Origin: an uncultured Ruminococcus sp.
GTDB lineage: Bacteria > Bacillota > Clostridia > Oscillospirales > Acutalibacteraceae
DNA length: 48,197 nucleotides
Direction: 5' to 3'
Assembly: GCA_902765625.1 (NCBI GenBank)
Contig: CACXAO010000019.1
Location: 1-48,197 of the forward strand
Under the pieces are notes generated by a model. That model was not told the origin of the DNA and searched no databases. It saw nothing but the letters and a program-made list of their open reading frames with translations. Below, in pieces: positions 25,594 to 33,693 of this stretch. The first letter of the stretch is position 1. Each line of letters opens with the position of its first letter. Made by a program: the position numbers and the translations under genes.

Positions 25594-26074
25594 AATTTTT
25601 GTTCTTATTTTTTTTTACCAACTGCGAAGCCTTTCTTCTGCCAAACGAATACGTGTGTCGGAAAGGCCGCGTGTAGTACCAGAAATTAACATATGCTCTG
25701 TATAAAAACGAATCCACCGTATACGTTTTACCCTTGCGGAAAAAGCCCGTCATCACGGCGATGATCTGATCGTCGCGGATGCCCTTTTCCTTGGCGAACT
25801 GATTGTCTCCGCACATCACATATGAACCGTCGCGGCAAAAATCAATTACGCGGTGCAGAACGTACTGTCCGTTATCCCTGCGGTAAAGCGGTACGTCAAA
25901 CAAATGCAGCCGCCTGCCCTCCGTTCCCTTGAGCACCACAACGTCCTCACCGTCGCGCAGCATAGGAAGCATACTGGTGCCGTTTGGGGTAAAGGTGACC
26001 GTGCCTCCGGCTTTCAGCTTTTCGGATATGATAGCGATTACATCTTCGAGCTGAACCTCTTTATTCAAGGACAT
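25592..26074 (-). CDS. S24/S26-type signal-peptidase-like protein
   Basis: A 160-aa protein with the S26 box order: GTSMLPMLRDGEDVVVL (catalytic Ser in the SM pair), YVLHRVIDF and CGDNQFAKEKGIRDDQII. A His stands where bacterial signal peptidase I has its Lys, as in the SipW/ER-type group. There is no N-terminal membrane anchor; the C-terminus (FLYRAYVNFWYYTRPF then lysine-rich) is aromatic and basic. I start at the second ATG (26074), 5 nt after GAAGGATG. The gene overlaps the PqqD-like gene by 14 bp. The pair suggests processing of a peptide recognised by the PqqD-like partner, which is inference. Confidence 0.75.
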   Translation of the reverse strand: MSLNKEVQLEDVIAIISEKLKAGGTVTFTPNGTSMLPMLRDGEDVVVLKGTEGRRLHLFDVPLYRRDNGQYVLHRVIDFCRDGSYVMCGDNQFAKEKGIRDDQIIAVMTGFFRKGKTYTVDSFLYRAYVNFWYYTRPFRHTYSFGRRKASQLVKKNKNKN

Positions 26075-26324
26075 CGGCATCCTTCGCTTTCTGAATGAAA
26101 ATATCTACGTCGGCTGCCGCCTTCTCCGGCGAAACCTCGTATTCCGCAAGAAGATTTTCTATAAGCTCTTCCCTGCTTGTGCCCTTCTGCATTCTCTCAA
26201 AAAGAAAGGCGCCTGTTTCGTTGAGCGTAATAATTCCGTTGAAGTCAAGCGTCAGCTTGTTTACCGGAACTACCACGTATGAATCCGCTACCTTGCGGAG
26301 AACAAAATCACTCTTGATTTTCAT
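26061..26324 (-). CDS. PqqD-family (RRE-like) peptide-binding protein
   Basis: An 87-aa winged-helix PqqD-like domain: FVLRKVADSYVVVPV, an N-E-T-G-A-F-L-F-E core, and a C-terminal helix pair LIENLLAEYEVSPEKAAADV. PqqD domains act as RiPP recognition elements that hand precursor peptides to modifying enzymes. The open frame reaches 26375, but AGGTGGTG before the ATG at 26324 sets the start. It overlaps the S26-like gene and has its own promoter. No radical SAM enzyme, transporter or precursor is adjacent. Confidence 0.8.
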   Translation of the reverse strand: MKIKSDFVLRKVADSYVVVPVNKLTLDFNGIITLNETGAFLFERMQKGTSREELIENLLAEYEVSPEKAAADVDIFIQKAKDADVLE

Positions 26325-26346
26325 AAATACACCACCTAACAGTGAC

Positions 26347-26375
26347 ATTATAATACACAAGCGCAAAAAAATCAA
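26347..26375 (-). promoter_or_regulatory. Promoter of the PqqD-S26 pair, embedded in the groEL terminator
   Basis: On the minus strand TTGATT (26375..26370), 17 bp, TATAAT (26352..26347). The -35 is made from the end of the groEL terminator arm plus its T run. Confidence 0.6.
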
Positions 26376-26397
26376 GGGTACAAAAGCGTACCCTTGA
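26372..26397 (-). terminator. groEL terminator
   Basis: Ten-base perfect arms TCAAGGGTAC and GTACCCTTGA, 6-nt loop, then seven T residues on the minus strand. Confidence 0.88.
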
Positions 26398-26412
26398 CGT
26401 TAATGCTGTTTA

Positions 26413-28365
<1,953 letters not shown>

Positions 28366-28376
28366 TTATATAATCA

Positions 28377-28403
28377 TTAGCACTCTCATTCCCTGAGTGC
28401 TAA
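28377..28403 (-). promoter_or_regulatory. CIRCE operator (HrcA binding site)
   Basis: A perfect TTAGCACTC, 9-bp spacer, GAGTGCTAA inverted repeat overlapping the expected transcription start of groES. HrcA repressor binding here is the established control of groESL in Firmicutes. hrcA is not in the window. Confidence 0.96.
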
Positions 28404-28407
28404 TACT

Positions 28408-28435
28408 ATTGTATACCATTTTTCGGAAATGTCAA
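28408..28435 (-). promoter_or_regulatory. Promoter of groES-groEL
   Basis: On the minus strand TTGACA (28435..28430), 16 bp, TACAAT (28413..28408). Transcription would begin about 28401, inside the CIRCE element. Confidence 0.75.
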
Positions 28436-28530
28436 GGGGTTTTCTTGACTTTGTTTGACTTTTTTTCAAAACGGCGATTTGTAACGGGTATTTTAAATTA
28501 TATGCGCGACGCTTTGCGTATATGACAAAA

Positions 28531-28555
28531 CACTCCCCGAATAACCCGGGGAGTG
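28531..28555 (-). terminator. Terminator of the MerR-family gene
   Basis: Nine-base arms CACTCCCCG and CGGGGAGTG with a 7-nt loop. The T run after it on the minus strand is short (TTTTG). Confidence 0.65.
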
Positions 28556-28562
28556 AAATGTT

Positions 28563-29291
28563 TTACGTATTATCCTTTGGTCTTGCGACCTCTACGCAAA
28601 AGCCGCGGTGTCCGCACGAGCTGCATGTAAGCTTGCGCGTCGAAGGCGTATGATTTGCGAAAAGCGCCTCCCTCACCTTGGGCACGAATACGGTATGACA
28701 CTGAGGGCAGATATACGCCACGCTGTTAAAATAATAGCGCGAGATAATAACGCCGTAGACTACGTCGATTACCGCCCAGATTACAAACGGCCACCAGATA
28801 CCGACAGTGAGCCAAAGAACGACCGTCGCGATCTGCAATAAAGTGACGGGAACGGCGGAGAGCAAAATGTTTCTGTGGATTTTTCTTAATTCTTTCTTGC
28901 CTGTCATAGTATGAGCTATGTCGCCGATGGATTCAACGGAGAAGTTCTCGATATCCTTCAGCTCGCGCTTCATCTGCTTGATTTTGGCGAGCCTGTCGCT
29001 GCATTCGTTCAGCTCGGCGGTCAGAGTCTGCTCCTGCTGCTCCAGAAGAAGCATGATAACGCTGCCGGGGTCGTCCTCTGACGTCAGCTTTGAAATCGAA
29101 TCGATATTAAAACCGAGTCCGCGAAGAAAGCATATGACTCTGAGCCGCTTAACGTCATCCTCGGAATACAATCTCCTGCCGCCCTCGGAAAGCTCGGACG
29201 GGACAAGGATCCCTCGCTTATCGTAATACTGGACGGTTCTGACGGTAACTCCGCAGAGCTTTGCGATTTCTCCTGTTGTGTATTTGGACAC
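28563..29291 (-). CDS. MerR-family regulator with membrane segments and a C-terminal zinc ribbon
   Basis: A 242-aa protein. The N-terminal MerR winged helix (YTTGEIAKLCGVTVRTVQYY, then RRLYSEDDVKRL) is followed by a coiled coil (about 75-120) and two hydrophobic stretches (about 145-190). A Cys4 ribbon follows: CPQCH, then CSSCG about 31 residues later. Membrane-anchored MerR proteins are uncommon. The ribbon could sense metal or redox state, or bind a partner. The start is the GTG at 29291, 8 nt after AAGGAGG; the frame opens at a GTG at 29300 that forms part of that site. No target gene is adjacent, so autoregulation is possible. Confidence 0.85.
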   Translation of the reverse strand: MSKYTTGEIAKLCGVTVRTVQYYDKRGILVPSELSEGGRRLYSEDDVKRLRVICFLRGLGFNIDSISKLTSEDDPGSVIMLLLEQQEQTLTAELNECSDRLAKIKQMKRELKDIENFSVESIGDIAHTMTGKKELRKIHRNILLSAVPVTLLQIATVVLWLTVGIWWPFVIWAVIDVVYGVIISRYYFNSVAYICPQCHTVFVPKVREALFANHTPSTRKLTCSSCGHRGFCVEVARPKDNT

Positions 29292-29341
29292 AGCCTTCAC
29301 CTCCTTGACTATAACATAGCATATTACGCAGCGTCACAAGC

Positions 29342-29362
29342 AATACCCTACGTAAGGGTATT
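29342..29362. promoter_or_regulatory. Palindrome upstream of the MerR-family gene, candidate operator
   Basis: AATACCCT and AGGGTATT form a perfect 8-bp inverted repeat around ACGTA, about 50 bp upstream of the gene. Its shape resembles MerR-type operators. I could not place a convincing -10/-35 pair across it, so the role is tentative. Confidence 0.4.
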
Positions 29363-29382
29363 TTTAAAAATATCAAAAATCA

Positions 29383-29408
29383 GGCGGCACAGCCGCAGCC
29401 GCACCGCC
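29383..29408 (-). terminator. Terminator of the iorA-iorB-paaK-ACT operon
   Basis: An 11-bp GC-rich stem (outer arms GGCGG and CCGCC, with three G-U wobbles) around a TGCG loop, followed by a T-rich tract to 29363. Confidence 0.7.
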
Positions 29409-29421
29409 GTAATTAATCAAA

Positions 29422-29850
29422 TCAGATATCCTTGATGTCATCCTCACAGAGGGTGGGAATGTTGTGCTCCTTGAGAACCTGCTCTGCCTTCTGAGCGTCG
29501 TCAACACGGATAACTACATACGCGCCGAAATCCTCGGAAGCGGTAAATGCGTAGATGTACTCGATATTGACCTCAGCCTGCGCGAGGAAGTCGAGCACGT
29601 AGCAAAGCGCGCCTACCCTGTCCTCGAGCTTTGCCGCGATGACGGTTGTGGTATTGATGATCGACTCCTTGCTGAGTACCTCGATGGTCTTGGGTGTGTC
29701 GGAGGTGATCAGGCGGAGAATGCCGAAGTCTTTTGTCTCGGCAATGCTGAGAGCACGGATGTTGAGTCCCGAATCCGCAATCATCTTGAGGGTTTCATGC
29801 AGCTTGCCGGGGCGGTTTTCTACAAAGACGGAAACTTGTCGGATTGCCAT
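29422..29850 (-). CDS. Tandem ACT-domain amino-acid-binding protein
   Basis: A 142-aa protein made of two ACT domains (about 1-68 and 69-142). Residues such as VFVENRPGKLHETLKMI and EDRVGALCYVLDFLAQAEV carry the ligand-site pattern. ACT pairs bind amino acids to regulate enzymes. It closes the iorAB-paaK operon, 27 bp after paaK, so an aromatic amino acid is the likely ligand. That is inference. Confidence 0.88.
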   Translation of the reverse strand: MAIRQVSVFVENRPGKLHETLKMIADSGLNIRALSIAETKDFGILRLITSDTPKTIEVLSKESIINTTTVIAAKLEDRVGALCYVLDFLAQAEVNIEYIYAFTASEDFGAYVVIRVDDAQKAEQVLKEHNIPTLCEDDIKDI

Positions 29851-29877
29851 AATTGTTCCTTTCTCCGATAACGGCGT

Positions 29878-31185
29878 TTAATCGTGCAGCTTGCGCTTGT
29901 CAATTACGCGCACAGCCTTGCCTTCACTGCGGGTGATCGACTTAGGCGGCACAAGGTGGATTTTCGGACCGATGCCCAGCATGGTGCGCATCGCGGATTC
30001 GAGCTGCTTTTCCTTTGCGAGGTTCTCGGAAACGATATCCGAGAAGAACTCGGGCTTGAGCTCGACGTTGATATCAAAGGTGTCGGAGTTGTTCTTGCGG
30101 TCGATGATGATCTGATAGTTGGGTGTGTAACCCTGATTGAGCAGAACGGTTTCGATCTGGCTCGGGAATACGTTTACGCCGCGGATAATCATCATATCGT
30201 CGCTTCTGCCCATGGGCTTGCACATTCTTACGTGAGTTCTGCCGCACGAGCACTTCTCGCGGGTCAGCACGCAGATGTCGCGCGTTCTGTAACGGAGAAG
30301 CGGAAAGGCTTCCTTGTCGAGAGCGGTAAACACAAGCTCGCCCTTTGAACCCTCGGGAAGAACCTCGCCTGTGTCGGGATCGATGATCTCGGCGTAGAAG
30401 TGGTCCTCGTTGATGTGCATACCGCGCTGTTCCTCGCACTCGAAGGAAACGCCGGGTCCGCTGATCTCGGTGAGACCGTAGATGTCGTACGCCTTGATGC
30501 CGAGGCTTTCCTCGATGTTGCGTCTCATTTCCTCTGTCCAGGGTTCAGCGCCGAAGATGCCTGCCTTGAGCTTGTTGTCCTCGGGCTTGTAGCCCATCTC
30601 GGCGAGGGTCTCTCCGATGTACGCAGCGTATGAGGGTGTGCAGCAGAGAATCGTGGAGCCTAAATCCATCATAAACTGGATCTGACGCTCGGTGTTGCCC
30701 GACGACATCGGAAGGGTCAGGCAGCCTACCTTGTGGGAACCGCCGTGAAGTCCGGCGCCGCCTGTAAACAGACCGTAGCCGTAGCATACCTGGCAGACGT
30801 CTTCCTCGGTTCCGCCTACGGCGACGATCGCTCTGGCGGTGCACTCCTCCCAGATATCGATATCATTCTGAGTGTAAAAAGCAACTACGCGCTTGCCTGT
30901 GGTGCCTGAGGTCGACTGGATACGCACGCAGTCCTTGAGATCGGTTGCGAGAAGTCCGTAGGGATAAGCCTCGCGAAGGTCTGCCTTTGAGAGAAACGGC
31001 AGCTTCTTGATATCGTCTACGGATTTGATATCCTCGGGCTTAACGCCCTTTTTGTCCATGAGGTCGCGATAATACGGCACGTTCTCGTACACATGCTTGA
31101 CCTGCTTTACGATTTTTTCATTCTGAATTCTCAAAATCTCCTCGCGAGAGGCGGTTTCGATTTCGGGCTGGTAATACTTGCCCAT
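29878..31185 (-). CDS. paaK: Phenylacetate--CoA ligase family protein
   Basis: A 435-aa adenylate-forming enzyme of the PaaK type, activating arylacetates to CoA thioesters with ATP to AMP. The P-loop STSGTTGKRVVAFY (near 92), YDIYGLTEISGPGV (near 236), LRYRTRDI and the C-terminal SEGKAVRVIDKR are clear, and length fits. AAAGGAG precedes the ATG. It sits directly after iorAB, so its acid substrate is probably phenylacetate or indoleacetate. No ring-oxidation paa genes are present. Confidence 0.92.
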   Translation of the reverse strand: MGKYYQPEIETASREEILRIQNEKIVKQVKHVYENVPYYRDLMDKKGVKPEDIKSVDDIKKLPFLSKADLREAYPYGLLATDLKDCVRIQSTSGTTGKRVVAFYTQNDIDIWEECTARAIVAVGGTEEDVCQVCYGYGLFTGGAGLHGGSHKVGCLTLPMSSGNTERQIQFMMDLGSTILCCTPSYAAYIGETLAEMGYKPEDNKLKAGIFGAEPWTEEMRRNIEESLGIKAYDIYGLTEISGPGVSFECEEQRGMHINEDHFYAEIIDPDTGEVLPEGSKGELVFTALDKEAFPLLRYRTRDICVLTREKCSCGRTHVRMCKPMGRSDDMMIIRGVNVFPSQIETVLLNQGYTPNYQIIIDRKNNSDTFDINVELKPEFFSDIVSENLAKEKQLESAMRTMLGIGPKIHLVPPKSITRSEGKAVRVIDKRKLHD

Positions 31186-31269
31186 TGGCGGTCACTCCTT
31201 TGTTTTATTATTCCTAATATAAACCCACTGTATTAAACGCACTGCCGCTTTTCCCTTTGCGGTCTTGCA

Positions 31270-31842
31270 TTAATAGTTATAACCCAACTCGAAAGCCTTG
31301 AGATTTACGTCTACAAACTGCGGCTTTACGGTTTTCTTTATCATTTCAATCCACTTCTCTTTTTCGATGTGGAAATACTTGGCAAGTCTGCCCATGAGAA
31401 CTATATTTACGCTCTTGGCGTTGCCTGCCTGCTGTGCGAGAGAAAGCGCGTCGATCTCGTCAACGAACACGCCCTTTGCTTTAAGCTCGCCGAGGACGTT
31501 TTCGGGGTACTGAGCAGCTCCGGTGATTACGGGCATCGGGTCGATCATCTGAGTATTGACGATGATCTTGCCGTCCAAGCGGAGGTTTTCAACATAGCGC
31601 GCCGCTTCGATCTTTTCAAACGAGATGATGTAATCAGCCTCGCCCTTTGCGATAACGGGAGAATATACGCTGTCGCCGAAGCGGACGTAGGTTACGACCG
31701 AACCGCCGCGCTGGCTCATACCGTGAACCTCGCTGACCTTTACGTCGTAGCCCTCCGCAACGAGCAGAGCACCTAAAAGCTTACTTGCGAGGAGACTTCC
31801 CTGACCGCCTACACCGACGATCATGACATTCTTTGTTTCCAT
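31270..31842 (-). CDS. iorB: Indolepyruvate:ferredoxin oxidoreductase, beta subunit
   Basis: A 190-aa gamma-domain-type subunit of the 2-oxoacid oxidoreductase family, with VGVGGQGSLLASKLLG near the N-terminus. The ATG at 31842 follows AAAGGAG and comes 1 nt after the iorA stop. With IorA it oxidatively decarboxylates arylpyruvates to arylacetyl-CoA with ferredoxin, or runs in reverse. Confidence 0.92.
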   Translation of the reverse strand: METKNVMIVGVGGQGSLLASKLLGALLVAEGYDVKVSEVHGMSQRGGSVVTYVRFGDSVYSPVIAKGEADYIISFEKIEAARYVENLRLDGKIIVNTQMIDPMPVITGAAQYPENVLGELKAKGVFVDEIDALSLAQQAGNAKSVNIVLMGRLAKYFHIEKEKWIEMIKKTVKPQFVDVNLKAFELGYNY

Positions 31843-31843
31843 T

Positions 31844-33580
31844 TTATCTGTCTCCTTTCTCAATTGCGCCGAGCTTGCAGAGCTGGGTGCATACGTCGCA
31901 GCCTACGCACTGGGTAAAGTCTACGACAGCCTTCTTATCCTTAATGCTGATTGCGGGACAGCCGAGCTTCATGCACTGACGACAGCCTACGCACTTATCC
32001 TTGTTTACGGTAACGGGCGGTTTTGCCTTTACATACTTGAGAAGCATGCAGGGTCTGCGCGAGATGATCACGCTCGGCGCGTCAGCCTCAAGCTCCTCGA
32101 GAATAGCGTCCTCGCACTCCTTGAGGTTGTAGGGATCCACAACTCTTACTCTGTCGATACCGATCGAACGGCAGAGCGCCTCGAGATTTACGGCAAGAGC
32201 AGGCTCGCCCTTGATGTTGTAGCCCGTGGTGGGATTCTGCTGGTGGCCGGTCATACCGGTGATGGAGTTGTCGAGAATGATGACGGTCGAATTTGAGCCG
32301 TTGTAAGCGACGTTAACAAGACCTGTCATACCTGAGTGCATAAAGGTTGAGTCGCCGATAACGCAGACGGTCTTTTTCTCGCTGTCGGCGCCGCCTGCCT
32401 TATTGAAGCCGTGAAGTCCCGAAACCGAAGCGCCCATGCAGAGCGTTGAATCGAGAGCGAACAGCGGCGCGGCGGAACCGAGGGTATAGCAGCCGATATC
32501 GCCGAGACAGGTAATCTTGTGCTTTGCGAGGGTGTAGAACAGTCCGCGGTGAGGACAGCCTGCGCACATTACGGGAGGACGAACGGGTACAGGCTCGTCG
32601 AGGGTCACGTTCTCGGGCTGAGGAAGTCCGAACGCCTCGCGGATAGTGGTCTGGTTGTACTCGCCGATCGGTGAGAACATCTCCTTGCCCACACAGGGAA
32701 CTCCGATGGAATTGAGGTGGGATTCGATAATGCCGTCGAGTTCCTCAACAACGTAGAGCTTGTCTACCTTCGCGGCAAAATCCCTGATAATATCTGTGGG
32801 AAGCGGATTGACGATGCCGAGCTTGAGAACCGAAACGGTATCGCCGAACACTTCCTTTACATACTGGTAGCAGGTGCCTGAGCAGATGATGCCCTTCTCT
32901 GTTCCGCCGTACTCAACACGATTGAGCGGACTGGTCTCGGACATTTTGGCAATCATCTTGGTGCGCTCCTCGACAAACGGATGTCTGCGGATTGCGTTAG
33001 CAGGAGCCATTATGTATTTCTGAGGATTCTTTTCGTAAGCGGGAAGCTCCTTCTCTACCCTGTCCTCAAGCTCAACAGCCGCCTGAGAGTGCGCGATACG
33101 GGTGCACATGCGGACGATAACGGGTGTGTCGAACTTTTCGGAGATCTCAAACGCTTCCTTGACAAACTGCTTTGCCTCGGCTGAATCTGCAGGCTCGAGC
33201 ATGGGAACCTTTGCGGCGATAGCGTAATGACGCGAATCCTGCTCGTTCTGAGAGGAGTGCATTGCCGGGTCGTCGGCTACAAAAATAACCATACCGCCGT
33301 TTACGCCTGTATACGAAAGAGTAAAGAGCGGATCTGCGGCTACGTTAAGACCTACGTGCTTCATAGCGCATGCGCTGCGTGCTCCGCGGAGAGAAGCGCC
33401 GAATGCAACCTCTGTCGCAACCTTCTCGTTGGGCGCCCATTCGCAGTAGATTTCCTCATATTTCGCGGCAAACTCTGTGATCTCGGTAGAGGGCGTGCCC
33501 GGGTAGCTCGAAACCACCTTAACGCCTGCTTCATAAAGGCCTCTGGCTACGGCCTCGTTGCCTAACATTAACTTTTTCAC
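31844..33580 (-). CDS. iorA: Indolepyruvate:ferredoxin oxidoreductase, alpha subunit
   Basis: A 578-aa subunit with an N-terminal LMLGNEAVARGLYEAG and YPGTPSTEI block and a TPP-binding region (GDSTFMHSGMTGL and DNSITGMTGHQQNP). Two C-terminal 4Fe-4S motifs follow (CVGCRQCMKLGC and CVGCDVCTQLC). The open frame starts at an ATG at 33637, but that ATG is only about 5 nt from the predicted transcription start and has no ribosome binding site. I use the GTG at 33580 after GGAGG. The 62-nt leader contains a hairpin. The context with iorB, paaK and an ACT protein indicates arylacid metabolism. Confidence 0.93.
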   Translation of the reverse strand: MKKLMLGNEAVARGLYEAGVKVVSSYPGTPSTEITEFAAKYEEIYCEWAPNEKVATEVAFGASLRGARSACAMKHVGLNVAADPLFTLSYTGVNGGMVIFVADDPAMHSSQNEQDSRHYAIAAKVPMLEPADSAEAKQFVKEAFEISEKFDTPVIVRMCTRIAHSQAAVELEDRVEKELPAYEKNPQKYIMAPANAIRRHPFVEERTKMIAKMSETSPLNRVEYGGTEKGIICSGTCYQYVKEVFGDTVSVLKLGIVNPLPTDIIRDFAAKVDKLYVVEELDGIIESHLNSIGVPCVGKEMFSPIGEYNQTTIREAFGLPQPENVTLDEPVPVRPPVMCAGCPHRGLFYTLAKHKITCLGDIGCYTLGSAAPLFALDSTLCMGASVSGLHGFNKAGGADSEKKTVCVIGDSTFMHSGMTGLVNVAYNGSNSTVIILDNSITGMTGHQQNPTTGYNIKGEPALAVNLEALCRSIGIDRVRVVDPYNLKECEDAILEELEADAPSVIISRRPCMLLKYVKAKPPVTVNKDKCVGCRQCMKLGCPAISIKDKKAVVDFTQCVGCDVCTQLCKLGAIEKGDR

Positions 33581-33602
33581 TTGAATTTTATCCTCCAATA
33601 CG

Positions 33603-33627
33603 ACTGCTGTACAATAAGCACAGCAGT
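33603..33627 (-). promoter_or_regulatory. Hairpin in the iorA leader
   Basis: Arms ACTGCTGT and ACAGCAGT around a 9-nt loop lie just after the transcription start and 14 nt before GGAGG. It lacks a T run on the minus strand, so it is not an iorA terminator. It may stabilise or control the mRNA. Confidence 0.4.
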
Positions 33628-33648
33628 TTTTATTCATAATTAAACTAT

Positions 33649-33677
33649 ATTATAACATATAACGAATACAAATACAA
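33649..33677 (-). promoter_or_regulatory. Promoter of the iorA operon
   Basis: On the minus strand TTGTAT (33677..33672), 17 bp, TATAAT (33654..33649) with TG one base before it. The start is near 33642. Confidence 0.7.
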
Positions 33678-33693
33678 GTATCCGTTTATATTT

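Noticed and set aside
33603-33630. Plus-strand terminator near the iorA promoter
   Set aside because: The stem plus T run looks right on the plus strand, but no plus-strand gene leads into it; I treat it as the iorA leader hairpin.
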